From JAJZKE01 sp963762395 (GTDB lineage: Bacteria > Patescibacteriota > Saccharimonadia > Saccharimonadales > UBA4665): a stretch of 64,000 nt of DNA. Both the position numbers and the translations under genes were made by a program. This document shows, one piece after another, positions 16,855 through 24,201 of this stretch (position 1 is its first letter; each line of letters begins with the position of its first letter). A model generated the notes under the pieces. It had not been told where the DNA came from. It worked only from the letters and a program-made list of their open reading frames with translations, and ran no database searches. The stretch spans positions 186,001-250,000 of the forward strand of contig CAVXKL010000004.1 of the NCBI GenBank assembly GCA_963762395.1, written 5' to 3'.

Positions 16855-17400
16855 ATGCGACTTTATAGAAGAACACAGTTCGGAAACCCCATTTTGAGAA
16901 TTCCATCAAAAGAATTAAACAGACAAGAGATTTTATCTAAACAAACTCAAGATCTACTAAGGGATATGCGTTACACGCTTGAAAAAAGACGATACGGTAT
17001 TGGCCTAGCAGCACCACAAATAGGCAAAGGAGTAGCAATTGTGGTGGTTGGGCTAAAGCCTACTCCGACTCGCCCAAATATAGAAAAGCTAGATATAGAT
17101 TTAATTAACCCTGTTATCACTAAGTATTACGGTAAAACATTTAGCATGTGGGAAGCATGCATAAGTGGCTCAGAATTATATGGAAAAGCATTGCGTTATA
17201 AAAAAATACGATTAGTTTGGCAAGACAATAAGGCTCAAAAACACGAAAAAGATTTTGTTGGATTGTTGGCACAGGTTATCCAGCATGAGGTAGACCATCT
17301 AAATGGGGTATTGTTTGTAGATAAGGTTAAAGACCCTAAGACTTATGTAACCTTTTCAGAATATAAAAAAATTAGAAAAGCAGAAAATAAAGGTAAGTGA
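16855..17400 (+). CDS. def: Peptide deformylase (variant motif II), in a tRNA-Lys module
   Basis: This enzyme removes the formyl group from nascent proteins. All three motifs are present: GIGLAAPQIG (48-57), EACIS (100-104, with metal ligand C102) and HEVDH (144-148, with both histidine ligands and the catalytic Glu). Motif II is EACIS instead of the usual EGCLS. I start at the ATG at 16855. A GTG at 16837 would add six residues. The gene is alone inside a 750-base module bounded by tRNA-Lys 3'-end repeats, so it is probably an acquired copy, possibly an inhibitor-resistant variant (inference). Confidence 0.92.
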   Translation: MRLYRRTQFGNPILRIPSKELNRQEILSKQTQDLLRDMRYTLEKRRYGIGLAAPQIGKGVAIVVVGLKPTPTRPNIEKLDIDLINPVITKYYGKTFSMWEACISGSELYGKALRYKKIRLVWQDNKAQKHEKDFVGLLAQVIQHEVDHLNGVLFVDKVKDPKTYVTFSEYKKIRKAENKGK

Positions 17401-17429
17401 TAAGTTTAAAGTCAGTCATACACCACCAA

Positions 17430-17547
17430 GGACTCGAACTTTTTAACAGATACGAAAGTGGCTCTAAAAACAACGTTTCCAACTAAGAGACTAATTCCTA
17501 TCTGTTAGCAACTTTTGGAGGGCCATCGTGCATGCTGTTGCGTCGAA
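17430..17547. repeat. Internal tRNA-Lys module repeat (copy 2)
   Basis: The stretch 17430-17515 is closely similar to 17945-18031 (both begin with a ctcgaactttttaacag block and end CTGTTAGCAACTTT). It contains an inverted repeat, TAACAGATA and TATCTGTTA. It runs directly into a second copy of TGGAGGGCCATC plus GTGCATGCTGTTGC at 17516-17547. The order is therefore gene, 86-base arm, tRNA end, as at the tRNA itself. Confidence 0.7.
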
Positions 17548-17635
17548 AATGAAAGCGAGCAACAATCCTCACATAGCCCAATACAGAGCGTACTAAAAGC
17601 TAAAGTAGAGTTAACTTAAACAAAAATTCTACGAG

Positions 17636-17911
17636 CTACGGACTATTTTTATTACTTGTCTTCGCGAACGGGTCTTTACTCATGAGTAATCTGATAACAC
17701 AAACAACTAGTATAACCAGACTAAGAGCCAACACTATCTTACCTGAAACGTTTATTACATGTGACCTATGAGTTTGCGCAAGCGAATACGTATAGTTTGT
17801 TAGCATATATTTTGCTAGTACCAATAAACCTATTCCAACCAAAAGCCCGACAATAACAAGAGCTAGTAATGCCTTATTTGTTTTAGTCACTTTTTGAGTG
17901 CTATTAGACAT
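17636..17911 (-). CDS. Small two-pass membrane protein in a tRNA-Lys module
   Basis: The 91-residue product has two hydrophobic helices (about 14-34 and 57-77) separated by a polar loop, with a Ser/Thr/Lys-rich N-terminus. No family is recognised. It is the only gene in the 516-base module between the repeat copies at 17516 and 18032. Small two-pass membrane proteins are common cargo of accessory DNA, including immunity or holin-like roles, but nothing here proves one. Confidence 0.55.
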   Translation of the reverse strand: MSNSTQKVTKTNKALLALVIVGLLVGIGLLVLAKYMLTNYTYSLAQTHRSHVINVSGKIVLALSLVILVVCVIRLLMSKDPFAKTSNKNSP

Positions 17912-17944
17912 GTTGGTAGTATATCAAACTAATTTACCCCACGG

Positions 17945-18043
17945 TGAACTCGAACTTTTTAACAGATACGAACGAAGCCCTAATAACAACATTTATAACT
18001 TAGAGATTAATTCTGATCTGTTAGCAACTTTTGGAGGGCCATC
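17945..18043. repeat. tRNA-proximal module arm plus tRNA-Lys 3' end (copy 3)
   Basis: This is the counterpart of 17430-17527. The arm 17945-18031 abuts the real tRNA-Lys 3' end (TGGAGGGCCATC at 18032-18043). The sequence then diverges from the module copies because the tRNA T-arm follows. Confidence 0.7.
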
Positions 18044-18108
18044 AGGGACTTGAACCCTGGACACCCTGCTTAAGAGGCAGGTGCTCTAACCAACTGAGCT
18101 AATGGCCC
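18032..18108 (-). tRNA. tRNA-Lys (anticodon CTT), CCA encoded
   Basis: On the minus strand GGGCCAT pairs with ATGGCCC. The D-arm is GCTC-AGTTGGTTA-GAGC. The anticodon stem CCTGC/GCAGG closes loop CTCTTAA (anticodon CTT), and the T-arm is CAGGG-TTCAAGT-CCCTG. CCA is encoded. Its last 12 bases are repeated at 17516 and 16766, as expected for an integration target. Confidence 0.95.
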
Positions 18109-18154
18109 CTGATTTGTTACTCTAACAAAAAAATGATCTATTTACTAGATCATC

Positions 18155-18889
18155 TTATCTTAAAACATTAATATTAAGATTAAGGCAGTTATAGTTGGAA
18201 TCTAAGTATTTAGTGTATTGAGTTAACCATACATGCCCACCATTAAAGCTATCTAAACAATAACTGGTAGCCATTTGCTTTGAATCAGATGCCGTGGCAA
18301 CCCAAGCTGGCAGTAAATTTATCCAGTTATTGGTTATTGATTGCCATTGACCTGGGTAAGAATAAAAGCCAATAGTTGGCATAAAGGCATGTTTATGGAT
18401 AGCGGCAATCATACCAATTAAAGCTTCTCGGTTCTGTTTAAAACTACTGGTCCAGCTATTTTCAGTCTCAACATCAAGCCACCAAACAAAGCTATGACTA
18501 TCCTGACTCCAAGCGTACTTCATCGAATAAACAGCGTCGTTATATCCAAAGTTATATGCCAGGCAGTTTAAATTGTTTATCTGGCAGTGTTTTGGACTGT
18601 CCTTAAACATAAGAGCATAACTTTTGCCCGGATAGCCAGTATTTAAATAGATTGAGTAGTTGTTGTGAAAGAGCAGGCTTTCCTGAGCTAAACAAGGATT
18701 ATGACTAAAATCTAATCCGTCATTAACGCCAAGGATGCCACTACTACTTAAGCTGGTTATTCTTTCATTGCAATTAGGCCAGGATAGATCATTAAGCGTT
18801 AGATTATCGGCAAAAGCAGGACTAGATGATAAGAGCAGGGAAGATAAACATAAAGCCGCTATAACTATGAAAAATACACCTCTTTTCAT
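18155..18889 (-). CDS. Secreted GH25-like TIM-barrel protein
   Basis: The 244-residue protein begins with a signal peptide (KR, hydrophobic core to about residue 22, cleavage after SPAFA). The mature part resembles GH25-type lysozyme-like barrels: YSIYLNTGYPG, a WWLDVETENSW motif at about 136-146 with two acidic residues at the strand end, MPTIGFYSYPGQW, and LPAWVATA. Several cysteines suggest disulphides outside the cell. Peptidoglycan cleavage is a reasonable family-based guess. It might act on self or host walls. The last helix is short, so the barrel may be minimal. Confidence 0.7.
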   Translation of the reverse strand: MKRGVFFIVIAALCLSSLLLSSSPAFADNLTLNDLSWPNCNERITSLSSSGILGVNDGLDFSHNPCLAQESLLFHNNYSIYLNTGYPGKSYALMFKDSPKHCQINNLNCLAYNFGYNDAVYSMKYAWSQDSHSFVWWLDVETENSWTSSFKQNREALIGMIAAIHKHAFMPTIGFYSYPGQWQSITNNWINLLPAWVATASDSKQMATSYCLDSFNGGHVWLTQYTKYLDSNYNCLNLNINVLR

Positions 18890-18956
18890 TTCTTTGACAT
18901 CATAGTCCCTAAATCTAGCTACTGTCTATAACTTCATCTCTGGTACAATAACATTC

Positions 18957-19766
18957 ATGAAATTACTCAATGGCCAGGAACTAGCCGGGTTTATTAAAAA
19001 AAGACAAGCCGGGGAGGTTAGTGCTCTTTATTCAATTCATCACATAAAACCCAAACTGGCCATAATCTTAACGATTAATCATCCAGCTATTAATGTCTAC
19101 GTTAAACTTAAGAAAAAATACGGTCAGGACATTGGCGTCGAAGTTAATGTATATAACATTTCTCAAGAGGAAGTACCAGCTAAACTTAACGAACTAAATA
19201 AAGATAAGTCAGTTAACGGCATAATAATTCAGCTGCCAATTAAAGACCCGGAAAGAACTGAAAAACTAGTCAATCTAGTTGACCCGAACAAGGATGTTGA
19301 TGCCCTGGGTAAGAACGCTACTTTTGAGCCAGCCACGCCAATGGCCATCATGTGGCTTTTAGCCGGCTATAATATAAATTTAGTCGGCAAAAACGTTCTA
19401 TTAATAGGACGGGGTAAACTTGTTGGCCTGCCACTAGAAAGAATGCTTAAAAATAGCGGTATCAATGTGACTGTAGCTGACCGAAAAACAAGCGACCTGA
19501 AATCTGAGACTCTAGAAGCGGACGTTATTATAACAGCTACCGGTAGTCCGGCTATTTTATATTCGGACATGATCAAAGAAGGGGCAGTTGTTGTTGATGC
19601 CGGTGTAGCTAGCGAAGAAGGTAAAACAGTTGGTGATGTTGATGAATCACTTTATGAACGCTATGACTTAACAATGACCCCTAAAAAAGGTGGTGTCGGA
19701 CCATTGACAGTCTGTGCCCTGTTTGAGAATGTCATCATGGCCGCTAAACGTAAGAACAAGCACTAG
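18957..19766 (+). CDS. folD: Methylenetetrahydrofolate dehydrogenase / methenyltetrahydrofolate cyclohydrolase
   Basis: FolD converts 5,10-methylene-THF to 10-formyl-THF in two steps. The protein (269 residues) shows the NVYVKLKKKYGQDIGVE substrate region with the catalytic Lys, GIIIQLPIKDPERTEKL, DPNKDVDALG, LLIGRGKLVGLPLERML for NADP, and the C-terminal PKKGGVGPLTVCALFENV. The normal family length is about 280-300. It supplies formyl groups for initiator tRNA, which fits with the deformylase encoded nearby. The short upstream gap on the divergent side holds its promoter. Confidence 0.95.
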   Translation: MKLLNGQELAGFIKKRQAGEVSALYSIHHIKPKLAIILTINHPAINVYVKLKKKYGQDIGVEVNVYNISQEEVPAKLNELNKDKSVNGIIIQLPIKDPERTEKLVNLVDPNKDVDALGKNATFEPATPMAIMWLLAGYNINLVGKNVLLIGRGKLVGLPLERMLKNSGINVTVADRKTSDLKSETLEADVIITATGSPAILYSDMIKEGAVVVDAGVASEEGKTVGDVDESLYERYDLTMTPKKGGVGPLTVCALFENVIMAAKRKNKH

Positions 19767-19782
19767 AGAGAAGGTATTCGAA

Positions 19783-20043
19783 CTACCTAGGCAAAGTTAC
19801 GCCAACTTGTCTAGCAGCTTTCAGTAATTCAGCGTTTAAAGTTAAGAGCTTTTTCTCAATTGAGAACTTATTGAACCTAGGGTCAGTTATAGTCGAACCC
19901 TGTAATTGAGCAATCATTTTATATATTTCTTTAATGTCATTTCTTAGGGCTTTCAATTCACCTTTTATCGGGTCAAGTTCTTGTCTTAGCTCTTCTTTAA
20001 GAATACTTCTAATATCCGAAAGATCTGTTGCTGTTAAACTCAT
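19783..20043 (-). CDS. Small coiled-coil protein
   Basis: The product (86 residues from the ATG at 20043) is mostly helical with heptad spacing (IRSILKEELRQELDPIKGEL, then LRNDIKEIYKMIAQLQ). The C-terminal part ends VGVTLPR. I chose the ATG at 20043 because a GGGGG ribosome-binding site lies about 4-8 bases upstream. The frame can be extended to a TTG at 20055. No family is recognised and the function is unknown. It stands between folD and murL. Confidence 0.6.
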   Translation of the reverse strand: MSLTATDLSDIRSILKEELRQELDPIKGELKALRNDIKEIYKMIAQLQGSTITDPRFNKFSIEKKLLTLNAELLKAARQVGVTLPR

Positions 20044-20140
20044 TGTAACCCCCAAAATATTATAAGTATGTATATATTACGCTCAAATTTAGGTAGCAGT
20101 CTATGATATTTTTACAGACATTTAATAATTCAGAAACTGA

Positions 20141-21442
20141 CTAGTCTTGCCAGTTTTTAATAAAGTTATTAAAGAGTGGTTTAATGTCTATCGGCATTTC
20201 ACTTGTTTTAAGTGCCCGATAGTTATAGCTAGTCGGAAGATCAAAGACATATTTCTTACGAAGACCAGGATACTCTTTAAAGCAGAGCTTCATAGCTATC
20301 CTTGCTTCTTTGATTTCACCGACACAATCAAACGGCTTATTACCGCTGATTCCAAGAAGTTGTCTATATGTTTCCCCTAGGCTCGGCTCAAGTAAAAGAT
20401 TCTTGCCATGCCACAAACTCTCTAAGGCTGATCTTTTAATAAACGGTGTTAAGACCATAAAGACAAAGGCGCACTTAGGACATTCACCGCACCAGAATAT
20501 ATGGTCTGAATGAAGCGTATATGCTCTATTGCACGAACAAAACACGCCCTTATATTTGCTAAAACCGGTTGATGCAAACACTTCGGCAACATAAAGCTCG
20601 CTCATTGGTCTTAAGAATGAGTAGTATCTAATAGACTCACCATAACTATTCTTCAAGAATCTTTGATAAGCTTGTTCAAACTGCTGACTCTTAGAATACT
20701 GGTGATTAATATCAACCCCTTTGTATTTTAACGTTGGTTCGTTAGCCGTTTGTTCGTTACTAACAACTACATCACGTCTGCCCGTTAAGATGGCAACGAC
20801 TACCCCAACCGAAGATATAATGGCTGAAATAGGTATGTGGCCGTTTAAGGCTCCCATTGCATTAAGCTCAATGAGCTTAGGATCAATTATCCTTTCCACG
20901 AAAGCATGTTTTGTAGCTGTCTTATTAACCAATGGTTCTAACTGCTGACGATGATTTAAACTCCAGGTCATAAAATCTACACTTGCTTTTTTAAAAGACT
21001 CAACAGTTACTAAAGAATCCTTGCCGCCGCCAATACCAACCAGTATTGAGTCATGTTTACCGCCGTCTAGTACATCCTTATGCTTAGAACTAACCGGGAA
21101 GTTAACCTTGCTCTTTGGATCAAGTTCGTTAACAAACCAAAACTCACCTAAACCTTTTTCATATATCTGGCTATAAAAAGCCGTCTCATCTGCCGTTAGA
21201 TTTCCCAGTGACAGCTCAATATTTTTAGGGTTATAGGTTTTAAAGTAAGAAACACCGGCAATTAGCAGCAGGTTTTCAAGAGCTCTATCTAACTGCTTGT
21301 CGTCATAATCTGCGAAGTCAAAATCAAAGTAGTAGTTTTCACTAAATTCTATTCCATCGGAATAAGCATACTTAAGTTCAAGTGTCTTTAATGTCTTATC
21401 AAAGATATAGTACTTAAAAATAAATGTCTTATTTTTACTCAC
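20141..21442 (-). CDS. murL: UDP-MurNAc-L-Ala-L-Glu epimerase (MurL-like)
   Basis: MurL enzymes use ATP to epimerise the terminal L-Glu of UDP-MurNAc-L-Ala-L-Glu to D-Glu, so no glutamate racemase is needed. The 433-residue protein has a PP-loop-like GIGGGKDS (136-143), the HGHIPIS-type region after NAMGALN, and a cysteine cluster FCSCNRAY...WCGECPKC at about 300-325, matching the family pattern as I recall it. It starts with GTG overlapping the murD stop by four bases (GTGA). The adjacency to MurD is the known MurD2-MurL arrangement and supports the call. Confidence 0.8.
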   Translation of the reverse strand: MSKNKTFIFKYYIFDKTLKTLELKYAYSDGIEFSENYYFDFDFADYDDKQLDRALENLLLIAGVSYFKTYNPKNIELSLGNLTADETAFYSQIYEKGLGEFWFVNELDPKSKVNFPVSSKHKDVLDGGKHDSILVGIGGGKDSLVTVESFKKASVDFMTWSLNHRQQLEPLVNKTATKHAFVERIIDPKLIELNAMGALNGHIPISAIISSVGVVVAILTGRRDVVVSNEQTANEPTLKYKGVDINHQYSKSQQFEQAYQRFLKNSYGESIRYYSFLRPMSELYVAEVFASTGFSKYKGVFCSCNRAYTLHSDHIFWCGECPKCAFVFMVLTPFIKRSALESLWHGKNLLLEPSLGETYRQLLGISGNKPFDCVGEIKEARIAMKLCFKEYPGLRKKYVFDLPTSYNYRALKTSEMPIDIKPLFNNFIKNWQD

Positions 21443-22749
21443 AGATTATTAACTGCCTCGTTAAACTTCAGTCCTCGATCCTCAAAGTTCTTAAACATAT
21501 CAAAACTAGGAAAACTGGGGGAGAGAATAACACTGTCTCCTTCTGTAGCTATCTTACTTGCCATAGCGACAATATCTTCCATTGAATTATCCGTTCCAAG
21601 GACTTCATAGTTAGTAAAATTAAACCCATCAATAACTTTAGCCAATCTTTCGCCTGACTGACCAATAATTAGTATCTTTTTAATATATTTAGCGTTATCT
21701 GCTATTGCCTTAGCTAATTCTTTAAGATTAAGGCCCCTGTCCATGCCACCCAGTATTAAAATCTTTGGTCCTTTAATAGCCTCAATAGCGGCAACGGAGG
21801 CAGATGGCGCTGAAGCAAATGAATCATCAACATATTTAACACCGTTAACTTCTCTAATAATCTCCAGTCTAAAGGGAAGGCCGCTAAATTCTCTTAAAAC
21901 ATCGGCCATTGCTTCAATATCCTGATTTATCTGCCAGACGGCCGTAACAGCGGCACAAACATTTTGTAAATTATGCCTACCGATTAGTTTAATTTCACTG
22001 ATCCTAATAATTGGCGTGCCTTCAATAACGATGTTTGAGCCGGCAACTAAAGCTCCAGGCGACTTAAAGAATGGTATTAATTTACCGGGTGAGGTAGAAG
22101 CAATTCTTTTAGAGTTGTCATTAAGGCCGTAATAGATGGCCAGATCATCCTTAGTCTGATGTTCAAATAACCTAGCTTTAGCTTGGTAGTATTCATCTAC
22201 GTCGGTATGCCAATCTAAATGTTCCGGCACTACCATTAAACAAACAGCGATATGCGGCGAATACTTTAGATCAATTAACTGGTAATTAGCGAGCTCTAGA
22301 ACCACCCAGTCTTCTTCTTTAATATCCTCAGCCAATAAATCAAGCGGCGGTATACCAATATTGCCACCAAGATGAACTCTTATACCACTAGCTTCAAGCA
22401 TTTTAGTAATTAAGGTTGAAGTAGTTCCTTTTCCTTTTGTACCAGTTACACCAATGACATTCTTTGTTGGGCAGAGCCTTAAAAACTCGTTGGTGTTAGA
22501 AGTAACCTTATCTAGTATTGCCTCGCCATTAGCCGCGACAATCTCAGAAGGATAAATACTAGGGCTCCTAAAAATAAGATCAAACTTATCCAGTCTGTTC
22601 AAATATGTTTCACCGATCTGACTGTCAACACCCTCGGGCAAGTCCAGCGCCGTGTCTCTATCGCAAATAGTTATATCGTTATCTTTATTTTTAAAGTATT
22701 CATATACAGATTGACCCTGAATGCCATAACCTAAAATAGCTATTTTCAC
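21439..22749 (-). CDS. murD: UDP-N-acetylmuramoyl-alanine--glutamate ligase (MurD-type)
   Basis: The 436-residue Mur ligase has an N-terminal Rossmann-like domain (KIAILGYGIQGQSV), the ATP loop GTKGKGTT (103-110), the central HLDWHTDVDEYYQAKARLF segment and a C-terminal domain with KILILGGMDRGLNL. It adds glutamate to UDP-MurNAc-L-Ala. Because murL follows with a 4-base overlap, the ligase probably uses L-Glu (MurD2 type) and not D-Glu. That substrate choice is inferred from context. Confidence 0.92.
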   Translation of the reverse strand: MKIAILGYGIQGQSVYEYFKNKDNDITICDRDTALDLPEGVDSQIGETYLNRLDKFDLIFRSPSIYPSEIVAANGEAILDKVTSNTNEFLRLCPTKNVIGVTGTKGKGTTSTLITKMLEASGIRVHLGGNIGIPPLDLLAEDIKEEDWVVLELANYQLIDLKYSPHIAVCLMVVPEHLDWHTDVDEYYQAKARLFEHQTKDDLAIYYGLNDNSKRIASTSPGKLIPFFKSPGALVAGSNIVIEGTPIIRISEIKLIGRHNLQNVCAAVTAVWQINQDIEAMADVLREFSGLPFRLEIIREVNGVKYVDDSFASAPSASVAAIEAIKGPKILILGGMDRGLNLKELAKAIADNAKYIKKILIIGQSGERLAKVIDGFNFTNYEVLGTDNSMEDIVAMASKIATEGDSVILSPSFPSFDMFKNFEDRGLKFNEAVNNL

Positions 22750-22783
22750 TTTAAGCTATTATGCCAGTTTAGTGGATCTTTAG

Positions 22784-23158
22784 CTATCCGAGTTGTTTCT
22801 TTACAGTATCGGCAACTTGTCTTGGCGTCATATCAGCTTTTAAGATAACACCGCTAACACCTGATTTTTTAACAGAATCAGGAATCTCTTGTTCACCCAT
22901 ATTAGTAAGAATAATAACCTTAATATCCTTGCCCCAGGAAGTTGCTCTCATCTTAGCTAACATCTGGTCACCGGTCATCTCAGGCATCATAAGATCAAGT
23001 AATATAATATCCGGCTTCATGGACTGGGCCAGTTCAAGGCCGACCTTACCGTTTTCAGCCGTTTCAACCTGATAGCCTTCAGACTCAAACTTAAAACGGT
23101 ACATCTGGCTAATGGCCTGATCATCCTCAATAATAGCTATCTTCACGTTTTTAGGCAT
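22784..23158 (-). CDS. Stand-alone response-regulator receiver protein
   Basis: The 124-residue protein is a single REC domain. E11-D12-D13 form the acidic pocket, D55 in LLDLMMPE is the phospho-acceptor, T in VIILTNMG is the switch residue and K in VILKAD completes the set. No output domain is present, so it acts by protein contact or as a phosphate sink. It lies 36 bases downstream of a second receiver gene on the same strand. The orphan histidine kinase at 27 kb is a possible partner. Confidence 0.92.
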   Translation of the reverse strand: MPKNVKIAIIEDDQAISQMYRFKFESEGYQVETAENGKVGLELAQSMKPDIILLDLMMPEMTGDQMLAKMRATSWGKDIKVIILTNMGEQEIPDSVKKSGVSGVILKADMTPRQVADTVKKQLG

Positions 23159-23194
23159 ATCTTAATCCTAAGACAACTTCACTTCTTTTACAAT

Positions 23195-23560
23195 TTAACT
23201 GGACAGTACTTCCCTAACAATATCTATAACTTGCTGTGGGGTGTAGTGTGCTTTGACTATATATCTGTCGACATTAAGCAATCTTAATTTAGACGGTGCC
23301 TCATCTTTAGAAATATTCGTTAAGATAATAACCTTTATATCCTTAGCCCAATCAAACTTACGAAGATCCTCAAGCATATCTTCACCGTTTTTAATGGGCA
23401 TCATAATATCAAGCAGTATTAAATTGGGCATGAACTCTTTGATCATAGTAAGGCCAGCCTCACCATCATTTGCGGTCCTGACATCAAAACCTTCGAGTTT
23501 TAATTTAAACACATATAGCTCTTGTATAGAGATGTTGTCCTCTATAACCGCTATCTTCAT
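23195..23560 (-). CDS. Stand-alone response-regulator receiver protein
   Basis: A second REC-only protein of 121 residues, with E7-D8 acidic residues, phospho-acceptor D51 in LLDIMMP, VIILTN and a K in YIVKAH. I start at MKIAVIED (23560) because receiver domains begin there. The longer frame to 23587 would overlap a promoter for the divergent arginine decarboxylase gene. It is clearly related to the downstream receiver protein and probably arose by duplication. Confidence 0.9.
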   Translation of the reverse strand: MKIAVIEDNISIQELYVFKLKLEGFDVRTANDGEAGLTMIKEFMPNLILLDIMMPIKNGEDMLEDLRKFDWAKDIKVIILTNISKDEAPSKLRLLNVDRYIVKAHYTPQQVIDIVREVLSS

Positions 23561-23580
23561 TTTCTTGTTACCCTTTATGC

Positions 23581-23609
23581 TTGACATTTTACCACTTTAA
23601 TAGTATTCT
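23581..23609 (+). promoter_or_regulatory. Promoter of the arginine decarboxylase operon
   Basis: TTGACA at 23581-23586 and TATTCT at 23604-23609 are 17 bases apart. The predicted start near 23616 leaves an untranslated leader of about 90 bases that contains the hairpin at 23639-23683. Confidence 0.6.
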
Positions 23610-23638
23610 AATACCGTATTTTAGTACATTAGAAGAAT

Positions 23639-23683
23639 AAAAGCACTCGTTTTGTAAGGGAGACTTTACGGGCGAGTGCTTTT
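23639..23683 (+). promoter_or_regulatory. Leader hairpin upstream of pyruvoyl arginine decarboxylase
   Basis: AAAAGCACTCG and CGAGTGCTTTT form a perfect 11-base stem. The 23-base loop contains a further GTAA/TTAC pairing. The hairpin ends in TTTT and lies 23 bases before the ATG. It could be an attenuator, an mRNA-stability element or a terminator for upstream antisense reading. Confidence 0.6.
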
Positions 23684-23706
23684 AACTAAAAGAAGGCAAA
23701 AAACAT

Positions 23707-24201
23707 ATGAATGTCCACGTAGCAAGCGGTTTAGGCACGGGTCCTACAAAGCTATCTGCTTTTGATGCAGCTCTGAATGCAGCCGGTGTGGCCAACTACA
23801 ACATTATAAAACTCAGTTCTGTTATACCTGCCAAAACGAAGGTAGTTATACATAATGATGGCGACAAACTAGACAGGCCATCAGGCGAGTGGGGCGATAG
23901 ACTATATGTAGTCATGGCTGAATCAAGGGTAGATACGCCAAACGTTGAAGCTTGGGCTGGGATTGGTTGGGTGCAAGACAAGAAAACTGGCAAGGGGCTA
24001 TTTGTAGAGCATGATGGTAACAGTGAAGAGGCCGTAAGACGAGACATTACCCAAAGCCTAGAAGCCTTAATGGCTACACGCAATGTAGATTTTGGTGAAA
24101 TAAAGATGAAGGTAGTTGGTAAAACCTGTACACATCATCCTGTCTGTGCGCTAGTTGTAGCTGCATATAAATCTCAGAGTTGGGATAATGGAGCTGAGTA
24201 A
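23707..24201 (+). CDS. Pyruvoyl-dependent arginine decarboxylase
   Basis: The 164-residue proenzyme matches the PvlArgDC family, which decarboxylates arginine to agmatine. Self-cleavage should occur between S37 and S38 in IIKLSSVIPAKT, converting the second serine to the pyruvoyl cofactor. The GLGTGPTKLSAFDAAL opening, GERLYVVMAES-like DRLYVVMAES and the EIKMKVVGKTCTHHPVCALV end are also family features. An ATG follows AAGG. Its stop overlaps the start of a 629-residue gene by one base, so the two are coupled. The product could feed polyamine synthesis or acid resistance. Confidence 0.9.
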   Translation: MNVHVASGLGTGPTKLSAFDAALNAAGVANYNIIKLSSVIPAKTKVVIHNDGDKLDRPSGEWGDRLYVVMAESRVDTPNVEAWAGIGWVQDKKTGKGLFVEHDGNSEEAVRRDITQSLEALMATRNVDFGEIKMKVVGKTCTHHPVCALVVAAYKSQSWDNGAE

